Positions 7,888 through 16,774 of a stretch of DNA of 64,000 nt are shown piece after piece. The notes beneath the pieces were generated by a model. That model was not told the origin of the DNA and searched no databases. It saw nothing but the letters and a program-made list of their open reading frames with translations. The stretch covers positions 62,001-126,000 of the forward strand of contig NZ_JACWUO010000005.1 of NCBI RefSeq assembly GCF_020857975.1, written 5' to 3'. Each line of letters begins with the position of its first letter. The first letter of the stretch is position 1. Source of the DNA: Stenotrophomonas rhizophila. Its GTDB lineage: Bacteria; Pseudomonadota; Gammaproteobacteria; Xanthomonadales; Xanthomonadaceae. Both the position numbers and the translations under genes were made by a program.

Positions 7888-10707
7888 ATGAAAACGATTA
7901 CAAAGCCACTGGCCCTGACGGCCGCCATCACGCTCTCGCTGGCCGCCTCGGCCTGGGCCGCGCCCACCGCCACCACCGACGGAGCCGACGCCTTCACCGT
8001 GCTCAGCCTGGAACAGGCGCCGAAATGGCTCGATGCGGCCGACGTTGCGGCCCAGCTGCAGGCCATGAACGTGGACGCGCTGACCATCGGCAACGTGCAC
8101 CGCGAAGCGGACACCAGCGGCACCAGCCGCGTGCCGGATCCGCTGGAAGCCCTGGCCGACCAGCTGGGCTACACCTACCGCTTCGTCAGCGCCGACCCGG
8201 CTTCGGCCGAGCGCCGTGGCAGCATCGTGATCTCGCGCCTGCCGGTGGAAGCCGAGTCGGGCATCGAAGCGCCGGGCATGAACTACCTGCGCTTGAACGA
8301 CGGCCGCCACGTGGTGGCGCTGTACACGCATACCGCTGCTGCCGATGGCGCGCGCTTCAAGCAGCTCATCGAGGCCTCGCGCGTGGGCGCGCCGGCGGTG
8401 CTGCTGGGCGCGAACGATGCGGCCGTGGCCGGTTTCGACGCCAAGGATGAGGTGGCCCGTTCCAACGGCTTCCAGTCGGCCACCAGCACGCCGGTCACGC
8501 TGCGCATCGATGCCGACAGCCCGGCCATCGCCGGCAAGCTGCTGACCCTGGGCTACGCTGCCCCGGCCGGCGGCGACACGCCGTGGATGGACACCACGCT
8601 CAACGCCGATGCACGCGCCAGGCTGATCGTGGCGAAGATGACCGACGATGAGAAGTTCCAGATGCTGCACAGCTATTTCGGGCTGGGCAAGGATGGCGGC
8701 CCGCTGCCGGAAGGCGCGGTCGGCTCGGCCGGTTTCGTGCCCGGCGTGGCGCGGCTGGGCATTCCCTCGCAGCAGTCGGCCGACGCCGGCGTGGGCGTGA
8801 CCAACCCCGGCGGCATCCGCAAGGGCGACCATGCCACCGCGATGCCGTCGGGCCCGTCCACCGCATCGAGCTGGAACCCCGAAGTGGCCTTTGCCGGTGG
8901 CGCCACCATGGGCCGCGAGGCCTGGCAGCAGCGGTTCAACATCCTGCTGGCCGGCAGCGTCAACCTGCAGCGCGACCCGCGCAATGGCCGCAACTTCGAA
9001 TATGCCGGCGAAGACCCGCTGCTGGCCGGCCGCCTGGTCGGCGAGTCGATCCGCGGCGTACAGAGCCAGCACGTGGTCTCGACCATGAAGCACTTCGCGC
9101 TCAACGACATGGAAACCTCGCGCAACTTCCACAGCGCCGAAATCGGCGAGCAGGCGATGCGCGAATCGGACCTTCTGGCCTTCGAGATCGCCCTGGACAT
9201 CGGCAAGCCCGGTTCGGTGATGTGTTCCTACAACCGCATCAACGGCACCTACGGCTGCGAACACGATTACCTGATGAACCAGGTGCTCAAGCAGGAATGG
9301 AAGTTCCCCGGTTTCGTGATGTCCGACTGGGGCGGCGTGCACAGCGGCTCCAAGGCGGCGCTGGCAGGCCTGGACCAGCAGTCGGCCGGTGAAGTGTTCG
9401 ACAAGGCGGTGTACTTCGACCAGCCGCTGCGCCTGGCCGTGGCCGGTGGCGTGGTACCGCGTTCGCGCCTGGACGACATGGTCGTGCGCATCCTGCGCGC
9501 GATGTTCGCCAACGGCAATTTCGATGTGCCGCCGCAGCACCAGCCGATCGATGATGCGGCCGGCTTCGCCGCCGCCCAGCGCACCGTGGAAGAGGGCAGC
9601 GTGCTGCTGCGCAACGCCGACAATCTGCTGCCGCTGGGCCCGGAGGTCAAGCGCATCGTCATCATCGGCGGGCATGCCGACAAGGGCGTGATCGGCGGCG
9701 GTGGTTCGTCGATGGTGGGCTGGACCGCCAAGGGCACCAACGCGGTGCCGGGCGTGCTGCCGACCACCTGGCCGGGCCCGGTGATCTTCCACCCGTCCTC
9801 GCCGCTGGAGGCCCTGCGCGCCGAGCGCCCCGACGCCAGCATCGAGTACGTGGATGGCCGCAACGTGGCCGCCGCCGCGCGCGCTGCCGCCGCGGCCGAC
9901 GTGGCGATCGTGTTTGCCACGCAGTGGTCGGCCGAATCGGTCGACCTGCCGCACATGAAGCTGCCCGACAACCAGGACGCGCTGATCGCCGGGGTGGCCA
10001 AGGCCAACCCGAAGACCGTGGTGGTGCTGGAAACCAACGGCCCGGTCGAGCTGCCGTGGCTGCAGCAGGTGCCGGCGGTGCTGCAGGCGTGGTACCCGGG
10101 CATCCGCGGCGGCGAAGGCATTGCCGCGCTGCTGACCGGCAAGGTCAATCCGTCCGGCCGCCTGCCGGTGACCTGGCCTGTGGATGCCAGCCAGCTGCCG
10201 CGCCCGGAAGTGAACGGCCTGGGCTTCAAGCCCAAGCACAAGCCCGATGACACCATCGACTACGACATCGAAGGCGCCAACGTCGGTTACAAGTGGTTCG
10301 CCGCCAAGGGCCTGACCCCGCAGTTCGCGTTCGGCCATGGCCTGTCCTATACGCAGTTCAGCTACGAAAACCTGAGCGCCACCGCGATGGGCCAGCGTCT
10401 GGTGGCCACCGTGGACATCCGCAACACCGGCAAGGTGGCCGGTGCGGACGTGGCCCAGCTGTACCTGAAGATGCCCGAAGGCAGCGCCACCCCGATCCGC
10501 CTGATCGGGTTCCAGAAGGTCACGCTGCAGCCGGGCGAATCGCGCCGGATCCGCATCGAGGCCGAGCCCAAGACGCTGGCCAGCTTCGACACCGCCGACA
10601 AGCAGTGGAAGATCGCCGAGGGCCGCTACGAACTGCAGCTGTCGCGCTCGGCCAACGAGCCGCTGCAACGCATTCCGTTCGTGCTCGGCGATACCGTGGT
10701 GCATTGA
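7888..10707 (+). CDS. secreted GH3 beta-glucosidase with extra N-terminal EEP-like domain
   Basis: 939 residues. Residues 1-24 form a signal peptide (ending SAWA). From about residue 230 it is a glycoside hydrolase family 3 enzyme: TIM-barrel domain with nucleophile D480 in VMSDWGGVHS, then the alpha/beta sandwich (VIFATQWSAESVDLP and GEGIAALLTGKVNPSGRLPVTW are legible in it) and a fibronectin-III-like tail (QLYLKMPEGS...). Residues about 30-215 are not usual GH3 sequence; they read like a decayed endonuclease/exonuclease/phosphatase fold (SIVISRLPVE, HVVALYTHTA, PAVLLGANDA) with the catalytic D/N/H residues largely lost. The ATG chosen starts the signal peptide. It hydrolyses terminal beta-glucosides; exact substrate unknown. 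Confidence 0.9.
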   Translation: MKTITKPLALTAAITLSLAASAWAAPTATTDGADAFTVLSLEQAPKWLDAADVAAQLQAMNVDALTIGNVHREADTSGTSRVPDPLEALADQLGYTYRFVSADPASAERRGSIVISRLPVEAESGIEAPGMNYLRLNDGRHVVALYTHTAAADGARFKQLIEASRVGAPAVLLGANDAAVAGFDAKDEVARSNGFQSATSTPVTLRIDADSPAIAGKLLTLGYAAPAGGDTPWMDTTLNADARARLIVAKMTDDEKFQMLHSYFGLGKDGGPLPEGAVGSAGFVPGVARLGIPSQQSADAGVGVTNPGGIRKGDHATAMPSGPSTASSWNPEVAFAGGATMGREAWQQRFNILLAGSVNLQRDPRNGRNFEYAGEDPLLAGRLVGESIRGVQSQHVVSTMKHFALNDMETSRNFHSAEIGEQAMRESDLLAFEIALDIGKPGSVMCSYNRINGTYGCEHDYLMNQVLKQEWKFPGFVMSDWGGVHSGSKAALAGLDQQSAGEVFDKAVYFDQPLRLAVAGGVVPRSRLDDMVVRILRAMFANGNFDVPPQHQPIDDAAGFAAAQRTVEEGSVLLRNADNLLPLGPEVKRIVIIGGHADKGVIGGGGSSMVGWTAKGTNAVPGVLPTTWPGPVIFHPSSPLEALRAERPDASIEYVDGRNVAAAARAAAAADVAIVFATQWSAESVDLPHMKLPDNQDALIAGVAKANPKTVVVLETNGPVELPWLQQVPAVLQAWYPGIRGGEGIAALLTGKVNPSGRLPVTWPVDASQLPRPEVNGLGFKPKHKPDDTIDYDIEGANVGYKWFAAKGLTPQFAFGHGLSYTQFSYENLSATAMGQRLVATVDIRNTGKVAGADVAQLYLKMPEGSATPIRLIGFQKVTLQPGESRRIRIEAEPKTLASFDTADKQWKIAEGRYELQLSRSANEPLQRIPFVLGDTVVH

Positions 10708-10715
10708 GCAAGGCC

Positions 10716-10782
10716 GGTACCGACCAACGGTCGGTACCTACCCGGCCGGGAACCCGGTAGGCCACGACCGTTGGTCGTGGCT
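10716..10782. repeat. inverted SMAG dimer after the GH3 gene
   Basis: Minus-oriented GGTACCGACCAACGGTCGGT ending in CTAC (10716-10741) faces plus-oriented GTAGGCCACGACCGTTGGTC (from 10757), with CCCGGCCGGG between. It separates the convergent GH3 and LysR genes and may also act as a bidirectional terminator. Confidence 0.8.
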
Positions 10783-10791
10783 GCCGTTGCG

Positions 10792-11688
10792 TCACCCCGG
10801 CAACTGCTGGCGCAGGTGCGCCAGCAGCAACTGCACCCGGCGCGAAGGATGTGCGGTGTTGGGAAACACCGCATACACGCCCTGGCGCGGGAAGCGGTGC
10901 CCGCGCAGGATCGGCAGCAGCCGGCCTGCATCCAGGTCGGCATCGATCAACCACTGCGGCAACACCGCCGCACCGGCCCCGGCCAGTGCGAACGCGCGCA
11001 GCGTGGAGGCATTGTCGACGGTGGCCACCGCATCGGCGGGATTGCTGGCAAATACTTGGTCGCTGCCATCGGGGGCGATCACCGGCAGGTCCGCCAGGCG
11101 CGGGTAGCCCAACCGTGGCAGCGTGCGCACCCAGTGCGGGTCATCGCGCGCGGCGTCATTTGGCAAGCTGGACAACAACGACGGCGCGGCCACCGCGCAC
11201 AGCGCATGCTCGTCGAGCAGGGTGGCGCGCAGCCGTGAATCGGCCATGCGGCCCAGCCGGATCGCCAGGTCGAAACGTTCGGGAATCAGATCGGCATGCG
11301 CCGGCGAGGTGGACAGGTGCAGGCGCAGCTGCGGGTGCAGCGCACGGAAGCCTTCCAGCAGCGGCACCAGCCTGGCGGCCGCATATTCGGGCGTGCTGGT
11401 CAGGCGCAGCGTGCCGCGCAGTTGCCGTTGTTCGCTGCGCGCCTCCTCGATGGCCTGTTCGGCGGTGGCCAGCATCGCCACGCAATGCTGGTGGAAGCGT
11501 TCACCGGCTTCGGTCAGGGCCAGGCTGCGGGTATTGCGTACCAGCAGGGTCACGCCCAGTTCCTGTTCCAGCCGTTTCAGGTTGAAGCTGACCACTGCCT
11601 TGCTCTGGCCCAGCAGCGACGCGGCAGCAGTGAGGCTGCCGGCGTCGACCACTGCCTTGAAGGTCTGGAAACGGTCCAGGCTGACCAT
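10792..11688 (-). CDS. LysR-family transcriptional regulator
   Basis: 298 residues. The N-terminal winged helix-turn-helix is canonical (FQTFKAVVDAGSLTAAASLL, LKRLEQELGVTLLVRNTR, LTEAGERF) and the effector-binding domain follows from about residue 90. I used the ATG giving MVSLDRF; an upstream TTG would lie inside the operator palindrome. It is divergent from a 14-span MFS exporter, and a perfect 10-bp inverted repeat lies between them. It probably controls that exporter and itself; the inducer is unknown. Confidence 0.92.
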   Translation of the reverse strand: MVSLDRFQTFKAVVDAGSLTAAASLLGQSKAVVSFNLKRLEQELGVTLLVRNTRSLALTEAGERFHQHCVAMLATAEQAIEEARSEQRQLRGTLRLTSTPEYAAARLVPLLEGFRALHPQLRLHLSTSPAHADLIPERFDLAIRLGRMADSRLRATLLDEHALCAVAAPSLLSSLPNDAARDDPHWVRTLPRLGYPRLADLPVIAPDGSDQVFASNPADAVATVDNASTLRAFALAGAGAAVLPQWLIDADLDAGRLLPILRGHRFPRQGVYAVFPNTAHPSRRVQLLLAHLRQQLPG

Positions 11689-11700
11689 GGCATGTCGCCT

Positions 11701-11725
11701 AACTGTCAAAAATGGTTTGACAGTT
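11701..11725. promoter_or_regulatory. LysR-type operator
   Basis: AACTGTCAAA (11701-11710), AATGG, TTTGACAGTT (11716-11725): a perfect 10-bp inverted repeat with 5-bp spacer containing the T-N11-A motif. It lies 13 bp from the LysR start codon and upstream of the divergent transporter. Confidence 0.8.
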
Positions 11726-11795
11726 TTGCATGGGATGTTCGGTTTATCCAGGGCTTGCCAACGCGCATGCTGCCGCCTCGTCCCCGGAGCCGCGC

Positions 11796-13154
11796 ATGAC
11801 CTATCGACGCAAAATGGAATGGCTGTACCTGCTGGGGTTCTCGCTGGACCTGGTCAACATGTTCATCGGCACCGTGGCCTATCCGGCCCTGGCCGCCGAT
11901 CTGCACGCCTCGGTGACCCAGCTGGCATGGATCGGCAATGCCTACATGCTGGGCCTGACCGTGGTGATTCCGCTGGCGCCCTGGCTGGCCGCGCGGCTGG
12001 GCGAGCGCCGGCTGCTGTACCTGTCACTGGCGGTATTCGCGCTGGGCGCGATCCTGGCCGGCAGCGCGCCGCGCATCGAGGCGTTGATCGGCTGGCGGCT
12101 GCTGCAGGGGTTGGGCGGCGGCCTGCTGATTCCGGTCGGGCAGGCGATGGCCTACCGGCACTGCCCGCCGGCCGAGCGTGGCCGGCTGACCGCACGGATC
12201 ATGGCGGTGGCATTGCTGGTGCCGGCGCTGTCGCCGACCTTGGGCGGCATCCTGGTGGATTGGGGCTCGTGGCGGTTGGTGCTGCTGGTGAGCGTGCCGC
12301 TGGCACTGCTGGCGCTGCTGCTGGCGGCGCTGTGGGTGCCGCGCGGTGCTGCCGTGGCCAGTGCACCGCTGGATCGGCGTGGCCTGCTGCTGGGTTCGCT
12401 GGGCCTGAGCCTGCTGCTGGTCGGCCTGAGCCTGGTCGCCGACGCCGCCCAGCGCATGCAGGGGATCGCGGTGCTGGCCGCCGCCGCGTTGATCCTGCTC
12501 GCCTATGCGCGCAGCGCGGCGCGCACGCCGCACCCGGTGCTGCAGTGGTCGCTGCTGCGGCACCCGTCGTTGCGCCTGGCCATGCTGGTGTACCTGCTGG
12601 TGCCCGGTACCTTCATCGGCACCCAGCTGGTGGCCACGCTGCTGCTGAGCCGGCAGGGCTACCCGCCGGCCGCGATTGGCGGCTTCATGCTGCCCTGGGC
12701 AATCGCCTCGGGCTGCGCCATCGCCGCCACCCGGCACTGGCTGCCCACGCGGGGGCCGCGGCTGCTGCTCAGTGCCGGCATGCTGTGCCAGGCGGGGGGC
12801 ATCGCGCTGCTGCTGGGCGTGCAGGCAGGTCAGCCGATGTTGCCGGTGCTGGCCTTCGCGCTGATGGGGCTGGGCGGCAGCCTGGGCAGCAGCAGCGCAC
12901 AGACGCTGGCCTTCCAGGGCCTGCACGGCGCGGACCTGATGCCCGGCAGCGCGCTGTGGAACCTCAACCGCCAGCTCAGCTTCTGCCTGGCCGCCGCAGT
13001 GCTGGCCTGCGTGCTGGGCGCGCTGTCGGCCGCGCTGCCCGAACGCGCCTTCACCCTCACGCTGCTGCTGGCCAGCGGCATGACCCTGCTGCCGTTGCTG
13101 CTGCTGTGGCGGCTGCCGGCCGCGTCCCTTTCCCTACGAGTGAACTCCCCATGA
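11796..13154 (+). CDS. MFS multidrug exporter, DHA2 type
   Basis: 452 residues with about 14 hydrophobic spans, fitting the DHA2/EmrB branch. Span 1 (LYLLGFSLDLVNMFIGTVAY) and the motif-C region (PALSPTLGGILVDWGSWRLV) are recognisable, as is LAARLGERRLLYL in loop 2-3. The chosen ATG (MTYRRKMEW) follows a GGAGC-type ribosome site; the open frame upstream contains the operator. The next gene starts 4 bp before this stop codon ends, so the two are coupled. Probably exports a toxic compound recognised by the divergent LysR protein. Confidence 0.88.
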   Translation: MTYRRKMEWLYLLGFSLDLVNMFIGTVAYPALAADLHASVTQLAWIGNAYMLGLTVVIPLAPWLAARLGERRLLYLSLAVFALGAILAGSAPRIEALIGWRLLQGLGGGLLIPVGQAMAYRHCPPAERGRLTARIMAVALLVPALSPTLGGILVDWGSWRLVLLVSVPLALLALLLAALWVPRGAAVASAPLDRRGLLLGSLGLSLLLVGLSLVADAAQRMQGIAVLAAAALILLAYARSAARTPHPVLQWSLLRHPSLRLAMLVYLLVPGTFIGTQLVATLLLSRQGYPPAAIGGFMLPWAIASGCAIAATRHWLPTRGPRLLLSAGMLCQAGGIALLLGVQAGQPMLPVLAFALMGLGGSLGSSSAQTLAFQGLHGADLMPGSALWNLNRQLSFCLAAAVLACVLGALSAALPERAFTLTLLLASGMTLLPLLLLWRLPAASLSLRVNSP

Positions 13155-13576
13155 TCGAAACGAAAGAATCTTCCGCCGCTGCTTTCGAACAGGCCGCCCA
13201 TGAAGAAGTGCGCGTGCTGCACGTGCTGATCGAAGACTGGTTCAACGCCCGCGTGCCGGCCACCGCGCTGGACGCGCTGTTGTCGCGGTTCGGCGATGAC
13301 TTCAGCATGGTCGGCATTGCCGGCGTACGCATGGACAAGGCCACCGTGGCCGGCTTCTTCGCGGCGATGCATGGCCGCCGCCGCGGCCTGCGCATCGAGG
13401 TCGATGACCTGGCCTGCACCGCGCTGCCCGGCGGCGCCTGTGCGGTGCGCTATCGCGAAGACCAGACTGAGGTACAGGGCGCAACCACCCGGCGCGAGGC
13501 GCTGGCGCTGCTGGTGGCTGCGCCCGGCGGCGGGCTGCAGTGGCAGGCTTTGCAGGAAACGTCGGTTGGCGGCTGA
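13151..13576 (+). CDS. NTF2-like (DUF4440/SnoaL-type) small protein
   Basis: 141 residues. The pattern EEVRVLHVLIEDWFNARV..., then LLSRFGDDFSMVGIAG and RREALALLVAAPGGGLQWQA, fits the cone-shaped NTF2-like fold of the DUF4440 group, which includes small-molecule isomerases, cyclases and binding proteins. Its ATG overlaps the stop of the MFS exporter, so it is in the LysR-controlled unit and may act on the exported compound. No catalytic residues can be assigned with confidence. Confidence 0.7.
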   Translation: MIETKESSAAAFEQAAHEEVRVLHVLIEDWFNARVPATALDALLSRFGDDFSMVGIAGVRMDKATVAGFFAAMHGRRRGLRIEVDDLACTALPGGACAVRYREDQTEVQGATTRREALALLVAAPGGGLQWQALQETSVGG

Positions 13577-13583
13577 ATGCGCG

Positions 13584-13616
13584 CAGCGTGGTGTCGACCA
13601 ACGTTTGGCACCTATC
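13584..13616. repeat. degenerate SMAG-like hairpin
   Basis: GGTGTCGACCAACGTTTGGC then ACCTATCC resembles the minus-oriented SMAG at 10716 with several changes; the GTAG end has decayed. It falls between the NTF2-like and hydrolase genes. Confidence 0.4.
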
Positions 13617-13679
13617 CGGGCCGACGCCGCGGCGCTAGGCTGCGGAGATTGTTCGCCGCCACCTGCCGGGAGAGAGCCC

Positions 13680-15575
13680 ATGCGTGTCCGTGTCGTGCCT
13701 GTCGTGTTGTTGAGCCTCATGGTTGCCGCCAGCGTCGCGGCGCAGACCGCGCCGATGACGCCGGACATCCCCGCCAGGGGCTTTGTCACGCCTACCGCCA
13801 GCGACAACTACGACAAGCGCGTGGTGATGGTGCCGATGCGCGACGGTACAAAACTGTACACGGTGATCGTGGTGCCCAAGGGCGCGAAGAACGCCCCGAT
13901 CCTGCTGACCCGCACGCCATACGACGCGGCCAACCGGGCCAAGCGGATCGACTCGCCGAACATGCGCGACATCCTGCCGCAGGGCGATGAAGTGTTCGTC
14001 GATGGCGGCTATATCCGGGTATTCCAGGATATCCGCGGCAAGTACGGTTCCGAAGGCGATTACGTAATGACCCGGCCGCTGCGTGGGCCGCTCAACGGCA
14101 GCAAGGTCGACCACGCTACCGATGCCTGGGACACCATCGACTGGCTGGTCAAGCACGTGCCCGAAAGCAATGGCAAGGTCGGCATGCTGGGCTCTTCGTA
14201 TGAAGGCTTCACCGTGGTGATGGCGCTGACCAACCCGCACCCGGCGTTGAAGGTGGCCGCGCCGCAGAGCCCGATGATCGATGGCTGGATGGGCGATGAC
14301 TGGCTCAACTACGGCGCGTTCCGCCAGGTCAACTTCGGCTACTTCGCCGGGCAGCTGGCCAAGCGTGGCAAGGGGCCGGCCATTCCCAGCGTGGGCTATG
14401 ACGACTACACCACCTTCCTGCGCGCCGGCTCGGCCGGCGATTATGCCCGTGCCAACGGGCTGGACCAGCTGCCGTGGTGGCACAAGCTGATCGAGCACCC
14501 GGCCTACGATGCGTTCTGGCAGGAACAGGCGCTGGACGCGCAGATGGCCAAGACCCCGTTGAAGGTGCCGACCATGTGGCTGCAGGGCCTGTGGGACCAG
14601 GAAGACATGTGGGGCGCGGTGCACAGCTATGCGGCGATGGAGCCGCGCGATACCGGCAACGCGCTCAATTACCTGGTGATGGGGCCGTGGCGGCACAGCC
14701 AGGTCAACTACGACGGCAGCAGCCTGGGCGCGCTGAAGTTCGACGGCGACACCGCGCTGCAGTTCCGTCGCGATGTGCTCAAGCCGTTCTTCGACCAGTA
14801 CCTGGTCGATGGCGCGGCCAAGGCCGACACGCCGCCGGTGCTGATCTACAACACCGGCGAAAACCACTGGGACCGCCTGCAGCAGTGGCCGCGCACGGCC
14901 GCGCAGACCAAACCGCTGTACCTGCGCGCCGGCGGCAAGCTGTCGTTCCAGGCGCCGCAACCGGGCGAGGAGAACTTCGAGGCGTATGTGTCCGACCCGG
15001 CCAAGCCGGTGCCGTTCGTGCCGCGCCCGGTGCGCTTTGCCGACCGCGACATGTGGACCAGCTGGCTGGTCAAGGACCAGCGTTTCGTCGATGGTCGCCC
15101 GGACGTGCTGACCTTCGTCAGCGAACCGCTGACCGAACCACTGCGTATCGGCGGTGCCCCGCAGGTCAACCTGGCCGCAGCCACCAGTGGCAGCGACGCG
15201 GACTGGGTGGTGAAGCTGATCGACGTGTATCCGGAGCAGACCCCATCCACCCCGGAAATGGGCGGCTATGAACTGGCGGTATCGATGGCCATTTTCCGCG
15301 GCCGCTACCGCGAGAGCTTCAGCGACCCCAAGGCGATCGCCGCCAACCAGGTGCTGGACTACCGCTTCGGCCTGCCCACCGCCAACCATGTGTTCCAGCC
15401 CGGCCACCGGGTGATGGTGCAGGTGCAGTCCAGCCTGTTCCCGCTGTACGACCGCAACCCGCAGACCTTCGTGCCCAACATCTACCTGGCCAAGCCCGGC
15501 GATTACCGCAAGGCCACCCAGCAGATCTGGCACGCGCCGCGGCAGGCCAGTTTCATTTCCCTGCCGGTGTACTGA
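13680..15575 (+). CDS. alpha-amino acid ester hydrolase (CocE/NonD family)
   Basis: 631-residue secreted serine hydrolase with a signal peptide (residues 1-21). The catalytic triad can be placed: S173 in GSSYEGF, D306 in LWDQEDMW, H339 in PWRHSQ. These sit exactly one residue before the positions known for the Xanthomonas citri enzyme (174, 307, 340). The alpha/beta hydrolase core, the cap and the C-terminal jelly-roll (X-Pro dipeptidyl-peptidase C-terminal) are all present. The family hydrolyses and synthesises alpha-amino acyl esters and amides, including beta-lactams with an amino side chain. The start follows GAGAGAG; the longer frame upstream is antisense-like filler. Confidence 0.92.
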   Translation: MRVRVVPVVLLSLMVAASVAAQTAPMTPDIPARGFVTPTASDNYDKRVVMVPMRDGTKLYTVIVVPKGAKNAPILLTRTPYDAANRAKRIDSPNMRDILPQGDEVFVDGGYIRVFQDIRGKYGSEGDYVMTRPLRGPLNGSKVDHATDAWDTIDWLVKHVPESNGKVGMLGSSYEGFTVVMALTNPHPALKVAAPQSPMIDGWMGDDWLNYGAFRQVNFGYFAGQLAKRGKGPAIPSVGYDDYTTFLRAGSAGDYARANGLDQLPWWHKLIEHPAYDAFWQEQALDAQMAKTPLKVPTMWLQGLWDQEDMWGAVHSYAAMEPRDTGNALNYLVMGPWRHSQVNYDGSSLGALKFDGDTALQFRRDVLKPFFDQYLVDGAAKADTPPVLIYNTGENHWDRLQQWPRTAAQTKPLYLRAGGKLSFQAPQPGEENFEAYVSDPAKPVPFVPRPVRFADRDMWTSWLVKDQRFVDGRPDVLTFVSEPLTEPLRIGGAPQVNLAAATSGSDADWVVKLIDVYPEQTPSTPEMGGYELAVSMAIFRGRYRESFSDPKAIAANQVLDYRFGLPTANHVFQPGHRVMVQVQSSLFPLYDRNPQTFVPNIYLAKPGDYRKATQQIWHAPRQASFISLPVY

Positions 15576-15599
15576 GCCGCGGCAGCGGCATTGCGTGGC

Positions 15600-15616
15600 G
15601 CCGGCCTCTGGCCGGC
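15600..15616. repeat. SMAG-like short hairpin
   Basis: GCCGGCC-TCT-GGCCGGC, a perfect 7-bp stem 25 bp after the hydrolase stop codon. It may terminate that transcript. Confidence 0.5.
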
Positions 15617-15750
15617 TGCTTCGGCTGTCGTATGCACGCCAGCGGGGACGACAGGGCCCCACCGCGCCGTGCACGCCCGCCTCACGCCGGCATTCACGGC
15701 GCTGCCACGGCCGGCACGCAAGGCTGTGGCGAAGAAGGCGAGGTAAACAA

Positions 15751-16215
15751 ATGATGATGGGAATGGAACAAGACCTGTCGATCCTGCTGCGGATTGCCGC
15801 GGCCATGGTGCTGGGCGGGGTGATCGGCATCGAGCGCGAGATCGGCAAGCATGCAGCCGGCCTGCGCACGCATATGCTGATCGCCGGCGCGGCGGCGTTG
15901 ATCGTCGGGCTGGGCGACAGCATCGCCGAACATTTCCAGCAGGAACGCTACCGCGATCTGCTGCAGGTCGACCCGGTGCGCCTGATCGAAGCGGTGGTGG
16001 CCTGCGTCGGCTTCGTTGCGGCCGGCACCATCCTGCGCGGTACGCGCGATGACCAGGTCAGTGGCCTGACCACTGCCAGCTCCCTGATCATGTCCGCCGC
16101 GATCGGGATCGCAGTGGGCATCGGCGAGTACGTGATCGCCGTTGGCGTCAGCCTCCTGTGCCTGGTCGTGCTGGCGGTGTTCAGTCGTATCGCCAGAAAA
16201 CTGGAGGCATCATGA
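15751..16215 (+). CDS. MgtC/SapB-family membrane protein
   Basis: 154 residues with four or five membrane spans and the conserved N-terminal block RIAAAMVLGGVIGIEREIGK then HAAGLRTHMLI, and the later FVAAGTILR. MgtC-like proteins adjust membrane potential or ATP synthase activity under low magnesium and other stress; many homologues in free-living bacteria have unknown roles. A GAGGT ribosome site precedes the ATG. The stop overlaps the next gene (ATGA). It lacks the cytoplasmic C-terminal domain of Salmonella MgtC. Confidence 0.85.
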   Translation: MMMGMEQDLSILLRIAAAMVLGGVIGIEREIGKHAAGLRTHMLIAGAAALIVGLGDSIAEHFQQERYRDLLQVDPVRLIEAVVACVGFVAAGTILRGTRDDQVSGLTTASSLIMSAAIGIAVGIGEYVIAVGVSLLCLVVLAVFSRIARKLEAS

Positions 16216-16652
16216 ACAACGCTCGCCCCTTCGAAATCCAGCGCATCGACCACGTGGTGCTGCGCGTGCAGGACCTGCCGCGTGCGCTGCGCTTCTACCG
16301 CGACGTGCTGGGTTGTACGGTGGCGCGCGAGCGGCCGTCGCTGGGCATGGTGCACCTGCAGGCCGGGGCATCGATGATCGACCTGGTCGACATCGCCGGG
16401 CCGCTGGGCGCGCCGGGCGGCCCGGCCGCCGGTGCGCGGGGCCGCAACCTGGAGCATCTGTGCCTGCGCGTGGAGCCGTTCGATGTGGAGCACCTGCGCG
16501 CGCACCTGCAGATGCATGGGGTGGCGTTGACCGGTAAGCCGGAGAGCAATTTCGGTGCCGAGGGCGAGGGGTTGTCGGTGTACCTGCACGATCCCGACGG
16601 CAACGGCGTGGAGCTCAAGGGGCCGGCCAGCGACTGCGGTTGCGCCGAATGA
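16212..16652 (+). CDS. VOC (glyoxalase/dioxygenase) family protein
   Basis: 146 residues of the vicinal oxygen chelate fold. The metal-site residues are visible: H at IDHVVLRV near residue 12, a later H in LEHLCLRV, and E in GNGVELKG near the end. YLHDPDGN is the family signature. This is the size of a single-subunit glyoxalase-like or fosfomycin-resistance-like enzyme, but the substrate cannot be told. It is translationally coupled to the MgtC-like gene. The C-terminus ends in an unusual SDCGCAE. Confidence 0.85.
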   Translation: MNNARPFEIQRIDHVVLRVQDLPRALRFYRDVLGCTVARERPSLGMVHLQAGASMIDLVDIAGPLGAPGGPAAGARGRNLEHLCLRVEPFDVEHLRAHLQMHGVALTGKPESNFGAEGEGLSVYLHDPDGNGVELKGPASDCGCAE

Positions 16653-16774
16653 CCCGACCGGCGGCAGGGTCTGGGCCGATCGTCGAATAGGCCGGGCCTG
16701 CGCAGGATGTTCCAATGGGCGGCAACCGGCCCGGCGCACCCGCCTGGCCGCTCCCTTCCGCCCACGGTCGAGCC

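Noticed and set aside
7144..10704. 1186-codon open frame antisense to the GH3 gene
   Set aside because: His/Arg/Gly-rich translation without domains, exactly opposite a good gene.
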